A DNA stretch of 64,000 nucleotides from Ruoffia tabacinasalis (GCF_005864045.1 NZ_VBSP01000006.1:1-64000); one strand, 5' to 3'. Counted from the stretch's first letter, positions 46,610-56,174 are shown. Notes: generated by a model not told the origin, from the sequence alone. Numbers and translations: made by a program.

Positions 46610-49600
46610 ATGACTGATAAACATTCAAAAAATAATTCTAATGATAGTAAGTTTTTTGATATTTCATTTGACGAGCCTATTGAAGATAGCCACTCAAATC
46701 GTAAAGTTCCGTCTGAAGATACTAATGAATCAAATAACCATCCCTCTTCTAATAAGTGGGATAACTTTTATGATGATTTTCAAGAGGAACAACAAGAACG
46801 CTATTCTGATATTCGGAAGGAAAGCTCTTCTAACTCGGACTTTAATAAAGAAAATACATCACCCGATAATAAATTCGATCCGAATAAATCAAGTTTAATG
46901 ATAAACCGGTCAATTAAACGGGTTCAAAAGTTATTTAGCGAAACAAATGAAGCGCCCTCTTCTACTTATTCAGATATTAAATCAGCGAAAAGCCGAGATT
47001 TAAATGAACGAGCCAAAAGAGCCTCTCTTAACACAAGCAACATTCCGTTAAGAGATGATGCAATCAAACGAAATATTGTAAGAGAACGCAGAGAATCAGA
47101 ACTCAATGATCAGCTTTATTCTGATAAAAGTGCCTATAAGCCAGTCTTTTCATTATCTGATACAGAAGATAATAAAGAGGAGCCGTTGAATAATAACTCA
47201 ACACACAATGCGGCTTCTGATCTCCCAAGTCCTGATCGATTATTAGCTGAACGAGAACGACGTCGTAAAGAAAGAATCACACAACTTGAAAGTATGAGTT
47301 CGGACAAAGAAATTGAAGATTCGTATCAAACAACTAAGTCACCGTCAGCTTCAACAAACGACAATCATGACGATTCTAAGGATACTGATAACAAACCAAT
47401 TGTTCCAGTAATGCCTACACCTCAAGTGATTGATCCTACTCCACTTGAGGGTGAAGCGAATGTGCCTGACTCTGAGTCTCAAATCCAAACAAATGACATT
47501 GACGATGATGAAAAGCAAGCTATAACAGATGATGAAGTGCAATCTGAAAGTAAGCCGGATGCACACTGGGCTGATTCAATGGATTCAATTCATGTGTTCA
47601 ATCCTGAGGGTGAAACTGCATCAGCCGCTCCTCTAGGACAAAGCATTGAAAATCCCGCAGGAGCTGCGACATTAGCTGGCGGAGTTGTTGCAAGTACGGA
47701 CTCTGAGGTTGAAACTGGTGAAGAAGCAGTTGATCCTAAAAGAGAAAAACGTCAAAGTAAAAAAGATAAATATTCACTAAAAAACTTTTCATTAAAAGAC
47801 AAAACATTTTTTGGAATAAACGTAACTTTTAATGTTATCAAACGATTAATTATGTCTTTAATTATTATTATCGTCTTAGCGGGAGCACTTGTTGGTGGTA
47901 CTGGTATCGGATTCTTTGCGAATCTTGTAGCAAATACGCCCCCTCCTACTGAACGTGAGATGGCAGAACAGATTAATCGTCTAGAACAACAAAGTACATT
48001 GTACTATGCTGACGGAAACCCAATTGCCAATGTCCGAACAGATATTGTTCGTTCTGTTGCGAATCTGAACGATATTTCTAATTATATTGTCGACGGTTTT
48101 ATTGCAACTGAGGATGAATATTTTTCAGAACATCCGGGAATTGTTCCAAAAGCATTGCTTCGTGCTGTTCTCCAAACTTTCTTAACGGGTTCGGGTACAG
48201 GTGGTTCAACGCTAACACAGCAATTAGTTAAGCAACAAATGCTAACAAATGATGTGACTTTCTTTAGAAAAGCGAATGAAATTCTTTTAGCTTTAAGATT
48301 AGAAAACTATTTTTCTAAAGAAGAAATATTAACAGCCTACTTAAACGTATCTCCTTTCGGTAGAAATAATAACGGAGATAATGTGGCTGGTATTGTTAAA
48401 GCAGCTGAGGGTATTTTTGGAGTAGCACCAGAGGATGTTTCTTTAAATCAAGCCGCATTCTTAGTCGGTCTTCCTCAAGACCCGTATACTTATACTCCTT
48501 ACGATCAAAATGGTGAAATCCGTGACGAGGCTTCCCTTCAATTTGGTATCGAACGAATGAATGAAGTTTTATATCGTATGTATCGTGCTGAAAAAATTAC
48601 TAAAGACGAATATGAAACAGCTATTGCTTATGATATTACTCAAGACTTCTTGCCAGCCGAGCCGCGTGAAGAAATTCGTCAATCATACTTATATCAAGCG
48701 GTTATGAATGGTGCCATTGAGGAACTTATGTTATTAAACATTCAAGACGATGGATACTCATGGAAGCAAGTCTATAGTGATGACGAATGGTACAATGAAT
48801 ATTACTTTGCGGCTGAAGAACAGTTACGTACTGGGGGTTACCGCGTATATTCTACAATCGATAAAGAAATTTATGACCAACTCCAAGAGTCAGCTAGAGC
48901 CTATGAGGATCAGCTTGGTGCGGTTTATGATGGTGTCTACACTGACCCTGAGACTGGTGTGGAAACATACTATGTGGAAGAAGTTCAAACTGGTTTAGTT
49001 GCAATTGATAACAATACAGGTGCGGTCCTTGGATTCGTAGCGGGAACTGATTTTGAGAATAACCAAATTGACCACGCATTTCAAATGCGTCGCTCACCAG
49101 GTTCAACCATTAAACCGATGGCCGTTTATGGACCTGCAGTGGAGAACAATATCATTAACCCTTCTACAGTTATTCCGGATACAGCTTTTGTAGAAACTTA
49201 TGAAGATGGTTCAACTTGGGCACCAACGAACTATGGTAGTGTTGTGAGTGATACATTAATGACCGCTCGAACTGCCCTATTAAGATCAGATAATATACCT
49301 GCGGTTCGTATTTATGACGAATTACGTTCTCAAGGTATTCCTGTGATTGATTATCTAGAGCGTATGGGCTTCAATACTATTGACTCATATACCGAAGAAG
49401 ATACAAATAACTTAGCTTTCTCACTAGGTGGTGTGACTACTGGTCCTACTGTTCTAGAAGAAACACGTGCTTTCTCAACGTTTGCTAACGGTGGAGAATA
49501 TGTGGATGGTCACTATATTGAACGTATCGAGGATGCTTTTGGTAATGTTGTATTCAACCAAAACGAAGCTCCGACACGTGTATTCTCGGAAGATACAAAC

Positions 49601-50317
49601 TATATCATGGTTGACATGTTACGAGACACTATGACCGAAGGTACAGGTCGTACTGCGAATGAATACATGAATGTCCCAGGAGATTGGATTGCAAAATCAG
49701 GTATTAGTGAAAACTCTAAAGATATATGGTTTATTGCTTCTACCCCATCGATTACAATTGGTTCTTGGATTGGTTATGATTCAAGATATGCTGATTATAC
49801 GATTGATGTGAATGATGGTTTTGACCGTGAAAGTGTTCGTAGTCAGATCTATTGGTCTCGTATTGTGAATGATTTATATGAACTTCGCCCAGAAATTTTC
49901 GGTACGGAAGAAACTTTCGTCCAACCTGATTCTGTCCGAGAACAAACTGTTCTAGAACAAACGGGTACACTTCCAGGTAGATTTACTTACAATGGCAATA
50001 CTTATCAGTTAACTGGACCAACGAAGACAGAGCTATTCAAGGTTTCTAACCCTGCACCTGAGTTAACTTTTGACTTTATGTTAGGAGCTACTGAAGAAGA
50101 TCTTGCTCGATTCTGGAATAATGTTCGTTCAACTCAAGAACAACAAAGAAGACAGCAACAGCAGCAGCAACAATCATCCCAAGAAAGTGATGAAAGTAAC
50201 GAGGGCGACGAAAGTAATCAGGATGAATCTAATGAAGATGAAACAATAGAGAATCCAGATGAAAATAATGACTCAAGTGATGAGGAACAACCGGCAGAAT
50301 CGACACCGGAAGGTTAA
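46610..50317 (+). CDS. Class A penicillin-binding protein (PBP1A type) with a long cytoplasmic extension
   Basis: A 1235-residue bifunctional wall synthase. About 405 N-terminal residues are acidic, Ser/Asn/Asp-rich and low complexity, before the single membrane helix (about 409-440). The GT51 domain shows ATEDEYFSEHPG (E501) and STLTQQLVKQ. The transpeptidase has SxxK at S832-K835 (GSTIK), SxN at S893-N895 (SDN) and KSG at 1029-1031 in place of the more common KTG. A Gln-rich then acidic tail follows (about 1175-1235). It polymerises and crosslinks peptidoglycan. Usual PBP1A proteins are 700-900 residues, so the N-terminal part is an oddity. Start ATG follows AGGAAGATGG. Confidence 0.9.
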   Translation: MTDKHSKNNSNDSKFFDISFDEPIEDSHSNRKVPSEDTNESNNHPSSNKWDNFYDDFQEEQQERYSDIRKESSSNSDFNKENTSPDNKFDPNKSSLMINRSIKRVQKLFSETNEAPSSTYSDIKSAKSRDLNERAKRASLNTSNIPLRDDAIKRNIVRERRESELNDQLYSDKSAYKPVFSLSDTEDNKEEPLNNNSTHNAASDLPSPDRLLAERERRRKERITQLESMSSDKEIEDSYQTTKSPSASTNDNHDDSKDTDNKPIVPVMPTPQVIDPTPLEGEANVPDSESQIQTNDIDDDEKQAITDDEVQSESKPDAHWADSMDSIHVFNPEGETASAAPLGQSIENPAGAATLAGGVVASTDSEVETGEEAVDPKREKRQSKKDKYSLKNFSLKDKTFFGINVTFNVIKRLIMSLIIIIVLAGALVGGTGIGFFANLVANTPPPTEREMAEQINRLEQQSTLYYADGNPIANVRTDIVRSVANLNDISNYIVDGFIATEDEYFSEHPGIVPKALLRAVLQTFLTGSGTGGSTLTQQLVKQQMLTNDVTFFRKANEILLALRLENYFSKEEILTAYLNVSPFGRNNNGDNVAGIVKAAEGIFGVAPEDVSLNQAAFLVGLPQDPYTYTPYDQNGEIRDEASLQFGIERMNEVLYRMYRAEKITKDEYETAIAYDITQDFLPAEPREEIRQSYLYQAVMNGAIEELMLLNIQDDGYSWKQVYSDDEWYNEYYFAAEEQLRTGGYRVYSTIDKEIYDQLQESARAYEDQLGAVYDGVYTDPETGVETYYVEEVQTGLVAIDNNTGAVLGFVAGTDFENNQIDHAFQMRRSPGSTIKPMAVYGPAVENNIINPSTVIPDTAFVETYEDGSTWAPTNYGSVVSDTLMTARTALLRSDNIPAVRIYDELRSQGIPVIDYLERMGFNTIDSYTEEDTNNLAFSLGGVTTGPTVLEETRAFSTFANGGEYVDGHYIERIEDAFGNVVFNQNEAPTRVFSEDTNYIMVDMLRDTMTEGTGRTANEYMNVPGDWIAKSGISENSKDIWFIASTPSITIGSWIGYDSRYADYTIDVNDGFDRESVRSQIYWSRIVNDLYELRPEIFGTEETFVQPDSVREQTVLEQTGTLPGRFTYNGNTYQLTGPTKTELFKVSNPAPELTFDFMLGATEEDLARFWNNVRSTQEQQRRQQQQQQQSSQESDESNEGDESNQDESNEDETIENPDENNDSSDEEQPAESTPEG

Positions 50318-50321
50318 AAAA

Positions 50322-50374
50322 CAGAAAAAGGCACTGAGCGCTACTTTATTAGTAGTTTTCTCAGTGTCTTTTTA
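50322..50374 (+). terminator. Intrinsic terminator of the PBP gene
   Basis: AAAAGGCACTGAG / CTCAGTGTCTTTTT with an internal arm, 6 nt past the stop codon, T-rich 3' side. Confidence 0.78.
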
Positions 50375-50527
50375 TTATTATATTTGAAATATATTTTATT
50401 CCGTTTTAACGCAATTACGCCCTATTTAAGAGATGCTTTTAATTATTTAACCATATATCTATTATGAAGACAAAAAGGCTGTCATAGTCAATTTTATTTG
50501 ATTCACCTTATATAATATACAAGCAAA

Positions 50528-50575
50528 TGAATTAATCCCACTTAACTGTTAATTAAACAATTTAGCGGGATTTTT
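50528..50575. terminator. Probable terminator between PBP and ccpA
   Basis: ATCCCACT / AGCGGGAT (one mismatch) around AT-rich loop, T7 on the plus strand. On the minus strand it follows the ccpA stop but with a weaker T tract. Confidence 0.5.
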
Positions 50576-50586
50576 TTCATTACTAT

Positions 50587-51597
50587 TTAATTTTCATCTT
50601 TGTGCAATGTTGAACCACGGTGTTTAATCTTATACGGTAAAATTACTTGTTTCTCTTCAACTTCTTCATTACTCATAATTTTAGTTAACAGACGCATCGC
50701 AACTGCACCAATATCATATAATGGTTGTTGGATACTTGTTAATTTTGGTCGTACAATTTCAGTAACGATTGAGTTATCACTAGTAATCACTTCTAAGTCT
50801 TCTGGTACTTTAAAGCCAGCGTCTAAAGCAGCGTTCATTAATGCGGCAGCAAATGTATCTTCTTTAACGATAACACTATCTGCCTTAAGGGTTTGTAATT
50901 CTTCTAATACTTTATCAGCATCCGTATATCGTAGTGCTTGTTGGATAACTAAGTCTTCATCAAACTCTACACCTTTTTCTTCATATGCAGCTTTAAATCC
51001 TTCTAAACGGTGTTGAGACGTTAATAATTCTGGCTCATCTGTCACTAAAACAACACGACGTCCATGGTCTAATAATTCTGCTGTGATTTCTTTTGTAGCA
51101 ACCGTGTGATCAATATTCACACTGTAATATTCTGGGTTGTCAACTAAAGTACCAGCAAAAACAACCGGTGTTGATGTACGTTCGATTTCTTTACGAATAG
51201 ACTCTGAAACATTTTGTCCCATAAAGATAATTCCATCTACTTGATTGGCAAGTAATGTATTAAATACTTGTACTTCCTTCTCTTGACTCTCATCAGAGTT
51301 TGCTAAGATAATGTTATATTTGTACATTGACGCAATATCGTCTATTCCTCGAGCTAAAGATGAGAAGAATAAATTCGTTACACTCGGTAAAATAACTCCA
51401 ACTGTCGTCGTTTTTTTACTTGCTAAACCACGAGCTACGGCATTTGGTCGATAATCTAATCTTTCAATAACCTCTGAAACCTTTTTGCGTGTACTAGGTT
51501 TAACATTCGGATTACCATTGACAACACGAGATACCGTTGCCATAGAAACCCCTGCTTCACGAGCGACATCATATATTGTAATTGTTTGTTTTTCCAT
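50587..51597 (-). CDS. ccpA: Catabolite control protein A, LacI family
   Basis: A 336-residue LacI-family regulator. The DNA-binding head is TIYDVAREAGVSMATVSRVV (about residues 7-26) with hinge NAVARGLASKKT, then a periplasmic-binding-like sensor. The head and length match CcpA, which with HPr-Ser-P represses or activates carbon genes at cre sites. The location near ytxG-ytxH supports it, as in Bacillus. A cre-like site overlaps its own -35. Confidence 0.92.
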   Translation of the reverse strand: MEKQTITIYDVAREAGVSMATVSRVVNGNPNVKPSTRKKVSEVIERLDYRPNAVARGLASKKTTTVGVILPSVTNLFFSSLARGIDDIASMYKYNIILANSDESQEKEVQVFNTLLANQVDGIIFMGQNVSESIRKEIERTSTPVVFAGTLVDNPEYYSVNIDHTVATKEITAELLDHGRRVVLVTDEPELLTSQHRLEGFKAAYEEKGVEFDEDLVIQQALRYTDADKVLEELQTLKADSVIVKEDTFAAALMNAALDAGFKVPEDLEVITSDNSIVTEIVRPKLTSIQQPLYDIGAVAMRLLTKIMSNEEVEEKQVILPYKIKHRGSTLHKDEN

Positions 51598-51636
51598 AGG
51601 GCTAACCTTCTTTCAAATAAGTATCTACTTGTTGTA

Positions 51637-51674
51637 AATTTATCACAATTCATTTTTTATTGCAAGCGTTTTAT
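51637..51674 (-). promoter_or_regulatory. ccpA promoter with overlapping cre-like site
   Basis: Minus strand: TTGCAA (51660-51665), 17 nt, TAAATT (51637-51642). TGCAAGCGTTTTAT (plus strand, 51661-51674) matches cre TGNAARCGNWWWCA except for the last two bases and covers the -35, suggesting autoregulation. Confidence 0.55.
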
Positions 51675-51768
51675 TTCCAGTGAATGACGATTTCAGCAAT
51701 GTTTTTATGAAAATGATATAAATATACCCAAGACTCCATGTTCCTATATTTTCATGAAAATGTCAATA

Positions 51769-51811
51769 AAAAATGTGAATAATACATTAAATTAATGTAT
51801 CATTCACATTG
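51769..51811 (-). terminator. Intrinsic terminator of the ytxGH-like operon
   Basis: AATGTGAAT.ATACATTA / TAATGTAT.ATTCACATT, followed on the minus strand by T6; 9 nt past the stop of the YtxH gene. Confidence 0.85.
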
Positions 51812-51819
51812 CTAATTTA

Positions 51820-52320
51820 TTATTTATTTACTTCATTTTTCACGGTATCAACTGCGTCTTCAGTTGAAGCTTTTACGTGTTGTGTTGAGTCACTAACATC
51901 ATCTGCTAAATCTTTTGCTTCAACAGTGATAGTATCTCCTAAGTCTTCTGCATCTTCTTTTAATTTTTGTGCATCTTTACTTAATTCATCTTTTGAATCT
52001 TTCATATCGCTTTTTACACGATCCCATTCTGTTGTTGCTTCTTGACGAATATCATCAAATTGAGATTTAAATTGATCCGCTGAATCTTTTAGATTTACTT
52101 TAATATCTTCAGTTGTTTCATAGGCAGCATCATATAATTCAACACCGCGTTCTACTGCATAGTCAGTATATTCACCAGCGCTATCTAAAAACTGGTCAAC
52201 TTCAACGGCAATATCACGACGTAATTCTTTCCCTGATTTTGGTGCGTATAATAAAGCAGCAATCCCTGCTACTGAAGCGCCAAATAATGCTCCTAAGAAA
52301 AATCCTCCATTTTTACTCAT
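51820..52320 (-). CDS. YtxH-like general stress protein
   Basis: A 166-residue protein with one N-terminal helix ending GIAALLYAPKSGKELR (about residues 6-31), the YtxH domain signature, then a long charged amphipathic coiled coil. YtxH proteins are sigma-B-dependent in Bacillus, but the function is unknown and no sigma-B promoter was identified here. It follows the DUF948 gene by 28 nt. Confidence 0.85.
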   Translation of the reverse strand: MSKNGGFFLGALFGASVAGIAALLYAPKSGKELRRDIAVEVDQFLDSAGEYTDYAVERGVELYDAAYETTEDIKVNLKDSADQFKSQFDDIRQEATTEWDRVKSDMKDSKDELSKDAQKLKEDAEDLGDTITVEAKDLADDVSDSTQHVKASTEDAVDTVKNEVNK

Positions 52321-52348
52321 TCAAATCATCCTTTCTATTATCATTCTT

Positions 52349-52939
52349 TTAGTTTTTTATTGTTATTTCTCCAGCTGTCTTTGAAGCTGGTTTATGTTTA
52401 ATATCAAATAATTCTGATTCATATAATTCTTTCTCTAATGAATCTACCGTTGGTACAGGTGGTTTTGGTTTAGTCACCGGTTGATTCGACGTTTCTGTTC
52501 TTGGTGACGGCGCCGCTTCTCCAGCTGATGGTCGTTTGCGTGCTACTCTCTTAGCTGAATTTACAAATTTTTTAATCGGTGATTGGCGTTTCTTTCCTAC
52601 ACCTTTCAATAAATTTGAAGTCATATTTTTAGTTGAATCATTTAAATCAGATACCGAAGTACCTAAATCTCCGATAGCAACAAATAATGGATCTGTTTTA
52701 CTTAATTTACCATTTACATCGTCAACTAACGTATTCGCTTTGTTCAATAACCCCTCAACTTCGATCGATAGATTATCTACGTCTTTTGTCACGACATCAA
52801 TAGTAGTATTTAGTTTTGCCACCGTTTCGTTTACATCTTTTAAAATTTGTGATAATTTTGATAAATTTAAACAAATAAATACAACTAATACCACAAATGC
52901 AAGCGCTGCAATAATTCCAGCTAATTCTCCTATTGTCAT
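52349..52939 (-). CDS. DUF948 (YtxG-like) membrane-anchored coiled-coil protein
   Basis: A 196-residue protein with one N-terminal membrane helix (about 5-25), a heptad-rich region (LNTTIDVVTKDVDNLS and similar) that resembles a methyl-accepting coiled coil, and a basic/proline-rich tail (about 125-180). This is the DUF948/YtxG form. In Bacillus ytxG and ytxH are adjacent to ccpA, as here. Function is unknown. Confidence 0.83.
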   Translation of the reverse strand: MTIGELAGIIAALAFVVLVVFICLNLSKLSQILKDVNETVAKLNTTIDVVTKDVDNLSIEVEGLLNKANTLVDDVNGKLSKTDPLFVAIGDLGTSVSDLNDSTKNMTSNLLKGVGKKRQSPIKKFVNSAKRVARKRPSAGEAAPSPRTETSNQPVTKPKPPVPTVDSLEKELYESELFDIKHKPASKTAGEITIKN

Positions 52940-53126
52940 ACTTCTAACTCACTCCTTCCCTGTTCTTATAGGATAAATATATCATTTTTAAGGATATTGT
53001 ACAAATAATTGGATACTTATAAAGTGAGTTTTTTTACAAAATATTTTTGAAGCGTCTTTCTAATCATGCAAAAAACTATTTAAATCATTCTAATTCTGTT
53101 ATATTTTAGTAAAGGAGTGTGATAAT

Positions 53127-53993
53127 TTGGCAATCGGACAATTAAACTTAGAAGCAATTCTAAGGAATTTTATGCCAGAAGAAACATCTGAGAATATTAT
53201 TTATTTTGGAACAATATTATTACGTTTAATAATCATTACGATTATTTTTTTAATCGTGAAATACCTTGTCGAATCATTCTTTGATGCGAACCCTGCAGGT
53301 CGTATCAGTTTTAGAGGAAAGCAATCACCACAACGAATTAAGACAATTAATACTTTACTTCGTAACTTTTCAATGTATATTTTATACTTCCTATTTATAT
53401 ATTATCTACTCACAGCTTTAGGTTTTCCAGTTGGAACGTTATTAGCTGGTGCTGGGATTGCCGGGGTTGCGATTGGTCTTGGTGCCCAAGATCTGATCAA
53501 TGATATGATTAATGGTTTCTTCATTATCTTTGAGAATCACTTTGAAGTGGGAGATTTTGTGCAAATTCCAGCGGAAGAAATTACTGGTACAATTGAGGAT
53601 GTTGGTATACGTACAACAACCATTCAGGCTGCTAGTGGGGATAAGTTTTATATTCCCAATAGTTTAATTACAACGGTTAACAATAAAAGCCGTAGTACGC
53701 GTCAAGTTACGATTGAAATCCCTGTAGCAGACGAAACTGAATTTAAAACTTTTGAAGCAGAAATGGAAGATATAACTCAAATGATTTATGAAAAATACAA
53801 TGAAGTCATGCGCGATGAACCTTCCATTGTTGGTTTTGTTCGAGGAGTTGATCAAACATTCAATTACCGTATTGCTTTTACTGTAGCAACGGGAGAAGAT
53901 TATATGCATACAAGTATTTTCTATCGTGAATATTTATTTGCTCTACAAGAACAAGATTTCAAAATTCCAAGTTCTGTTTACGACGAAACATAA
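53127..53993 (+). CDS. mscS: Small-conductance mechanosensitive channel, MscS family
   Basis: A 288-residue channel with three membrane helices: two in about residues 22-115 and the pore helix GIAGVAIGLGAQDLINDMIN near 110-130, followed by the beta domain (EVGDFVQIP, PNSLITTVNN) and a C-terminal alpha/beta domain. It opens under membrane tension in hypo-osmotic shock. A TTG start is used: AAAGGAG is 9 nt before it and no ATG is available. Confidence 0.92.
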   Translation: MAIGQLNLEAILRNFMPEETSENIIYFGTILLRLIIITIIFLIVKYLVESFFDANPAGRISFRGKQSPQRIKTINTLLRNFSMYILYFLFIYYLLTALGFPVGTLLAGAGIAGVAIGLGAQDLINDMINGFFIIFENHFEVGDFVQIPAEEITGTIEDVGIRTTTIQAASGDKFYIPNSLITTVNNKSRSTRQVTIEIPVADETEFKTFEAEMEDITQMIYEKYNEVMRDEPSIVGFVRGVDQTFNYRIAFTVATGEDYMHTSIFYREYLFALQEQDFKIPSSVYDET

Positions 53994-53994
53994 T

Positions 53995-54036
53995 AAAAAA
54001 ATGCGATGAGCTTAAAAACTCATCGCATTTTTTTAT
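53995..54036. terminator. Intrinsic terminator between mscS and the phosphodiesterase
   Basis: AAAATGCGATGAG-CTTAAAAA-CTCATCGCATTTTTTT; both strands have T runs. Confidence 0.9.
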
Positions 54037-54551
54037 CTTGGATAGGTGTGTGTTAACTCTTCTAGTAGTTTCATATCCTCATCATAGAACGTCACTTCAT
54101 ATTCATCTTTAGTTACATTAACAATCGCATATGTTTTATATGGATGAATCCCTCTTGAATTATTTAAACTACCTGGATTAACTAATAGTAATTCATCATC
54201 AATCAATTCACTCTTTAATTGATGCGTGTGACCATGAAACACAAAGTTCGCTCCGCGTTCTTTAGCTAATTCAATGACCGCGCTGTTTGTCCGATTAACA
54301 CTTTGAACATGTCCGTGAACTAAGTATACTTTACCTTCAGGTGTATCGATAATTTGTTCCATAGGATAATAATGAGTACCATCCATGTTCCCTTCTACCG
54401 CTCCATCGATTAATTCCCAAATTGAATCATCTTGTTCAAATTCTGAATCACCTAGATGGAAGATATAATCCACTGTTGGTCTGACTTCTTTAACAATGTC
54501 ATATACTTTTTTCCAACGTCCGTGATTGTCACTTAATATCATCATTTTCAT
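54033..54551 (-). CDS. YfcE/MJ0936 family metallophosphoesterase (YsnB-like)
   Basis: A 172-residue calcineurin-like phosphoesterase with SDNHGRW at residue 7, HLGDSE near 37, GNMDG near 55, HGHVQ and FHGHTHQ near 110. It is a metal-dependent phosphodiesterase with unknown natural substrate. It overlaps rdgB by 23 nt; murI-rdgB-ysnB is a conserved order in Bacilli. Confidence 0.88.
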   Translation of the reverse strand: MKMMILSDNHGRWKKVYDIVKEVRPTVDYIFHLGDSEFEQDDSIWELIDGAVEGNMDGTHYYPMEQIIDTPEGKVYLVHGHVQSVNRTNSAVIELAKERGANFVFHGHTHQLKSELIDDELLLVNPGSLNNSRGIHPYKTYAIVNVTKDEYEVTFYDEDMKLLEELTHTYPR

Positions 54552-55155
54552 AAATATCCAGCTCCTTCATCCATGTATCTATTTTTTTATTTAATTCTTG
54601 CATTGCCTTTGCTCTGTGACTTATTTTATTCTTTTCAGCCAGGGGCATCTCAGCAAATGTCTGGTCTTTCTCAGGATAATAAAATAATGGGTCATAGCCA
54701 AATCCATCGTCTCCACTCAATTCTTTGAGTATATAACCCTTGGCTCTACCTTCAACCACTAGACTTTCATTATTTGGATAAGCTAATACTAATACCGATT
54801 GAAAGTATGCCTGGCGGTCTTCCCCTTCAAAACTTGCCATCTCGGTTAATAATTTCTGATTATTTCGTTGATCATCTTTCGGTTCCCCGCTGTATCTTGC
54901 ACTATATACCCCCGGTTTGCCGTTTAATGATGGAACAACCAAGCCTGAGTCATCGGCTAAAGCAATGACCTGTAATTCATTGGCAATTGTTTCAGCTTTC
55001 AAACGCGCATTTTCTTCAAATGTTGTTCCAGTTTCTTCAACTTCTTCAACGTCAGGGTAATCTAATAATGATTTTACTTCGATATCAGTGTTTTTGAACA
55101 TCTCTTTAAATTCTTTTATTTTCCCTTGATTATGACTAGCTATCATGACGATCAA
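54529..55155 (-). CDS. rdgB: XTP/dITP pyrophosphatase RdgB (Ham1 family)
   Basis: A 208-residue nucleotide-pool cleanser hydrolysing dITP and XTP. Substrate and metal motifs include ASHNQGKIKEFKEMF near residue 6, EETGTTFEENARLKAE, ADDSGLVV and FGYDPLFY. It starts at a TTG (55155), 9 nt after AGGAG; ATG 55146 would be too far. It overlaps murI by 20 nt. Confidence 0.94.
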   Translation of the reverse strand: MIVMIASHNQGKIKEFKEMFKNTDIEVKSLLDYPDVEEVEETGTTFEENARLKAETIANELQVIALADDSGLVVPSLNGKPGVYSARYSGEPKDDQRNNQKLLTEMASFEGEDRQAYFQSVLVLAYPNNESLVVEGRAKGYILKELSGDDGFGYDPLFYYPEKDQTFAEMPLAEKNKISHRAKAMQELNKKIDTWMKELDIYENDDIK

Positions 55156-55978
55156 CGATAATCTCTCCTTTTATATCACATTCTTGAACTTTGAGTTCGG
55201 GTTGCTTTAACCATTGACGGGCGAATGTTTCAAATTCCGAAGCATTGCCTGTCGTATAAATTGCTTGCGTTGCTGGTGTGAGTGCTGCTTCTTCTGCGGT
55301 ACGACTTAAACTAAAGTAATCGAGTAAGGTACTCACTTCATTAATCGTTTCAACCCCAGAATCAATCAAAGTAACCTCTGGTCCCATGACCTTTTGAATC
55401 TTGTCAATCAGTAAGGGATAATGTGTACATCCTAGAACAAGGCTATCTACTTTCGCCTCTTTTAAGGGTTCTAATCGATGATTTATAATATCAAGAGCTT
55501 CGTCCGTTTCAATATTTTGAGACTCAACGAGTTCAACAAATTCAGGACAAGCGATACTCGTAATATTGAGTGTGTCAGCTTTTTCAAGCATCACCTCTTC
55601 ATACATATTACTATTAATTGTTCCTTGGGTTCCGATAACACCGACGTGTCCGCCGGTCGTATTCTTAATAGCTGTACGACAACCAGAATGAATCACACCA
55701 ACAACTGGAATAGCTAATGTTGCTCGAATCTCTTCTAACGCAGCTGCTGTCCCTGTATTACAAGCAATGACAAGCATTTTGATGCCCTTTTCGCGTAAGT
55801 AATTCGTCATCTGCCATATATATCGTTTAACTTCTTGTAATGATCTCGGCCCATAAGGTGTACGTGCACTGTCACCTAGATAGATGATTGATTCATTAGG
55901 TAGTTGTTTTAAACTCTGCTTTACAACCGTTAAACCACCAAACCCTGAATCAATAAAGCCAATGGGTAATTCTTTCAT
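55136..55978 (-). CDS. murI: Glutamate racemase
   Basis: A 280-residue enzyme making D-glutamate for peptidoglycan. The two catalytic cysteines sit in VIACNTGTA near residue 71 and LGCTHYPLL near 184; the start has GFIDSGFGGLTV. It is first of the murI-rdgB-phosphodiesterase operon. Confidence 0.95.
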   Translation of the reverse strand: MKELPIGFIDSGFGGLTVVKQSLKQLPNESIIYLGDSARTPYGPRSLQEVKRYIWQMTNYLREKGIKMLVIACNTGTAAALEEIRATLAIPVVGVIHSGCRTAIKNTTGGHVGVIGTQGTINSNMYEEVMLEKADTLNITSIACPEFVELVESQNIETDEALDIINHRLEPLKEAKVDSLVLGCTHYPLLIDKIQKVMGPEVTLIDSGVETINEVSTLLDYFSLSRTAEEAALTPATQAIYTTGNASEFETFARQWLKQPELKVQECDIKGEIIVDRHDS

Positions 55979-56132
55979 ACTTTCATCTCTTTTCTAATAG
56001 TACCGTATTAATAATATCGCATCGATATTAAGTGGAGTGAATAAATCGCTCCGAAAGTAAACAAATAATTATTAACTTATAGTATAACGCTGATTACAAA
56101 ATAATGCTAAAAAATGTGCCTAAAATTTCACA

Positions 56133-56163
56133 AAAAAACAACCCGTGTGACTGGATTGTTTCT
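56133..56163 (-). terminator. Intrinsic terminator of the natAB-like operon
   Basis: AACAATCC-AGTCACAC-GGGTTGTT then T7 on the minus strand, 12 nt past the permease stop. Confidence 0.8.
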
Positions 56164-56174
56164 TTAAACACATT

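Noticed and set aside
50600-51016. 138-codon ORF antisense to ccpA
   Set aside because: Shadow of the CcpA frame, with no ribosome site.
52536-52976. 146-codon ORF antisense to the DUF948 gene
   Set aside because: Shadow frame; the DUF948 product on the other strand has a membrane helix and coiled coil and a conserved neighbour.
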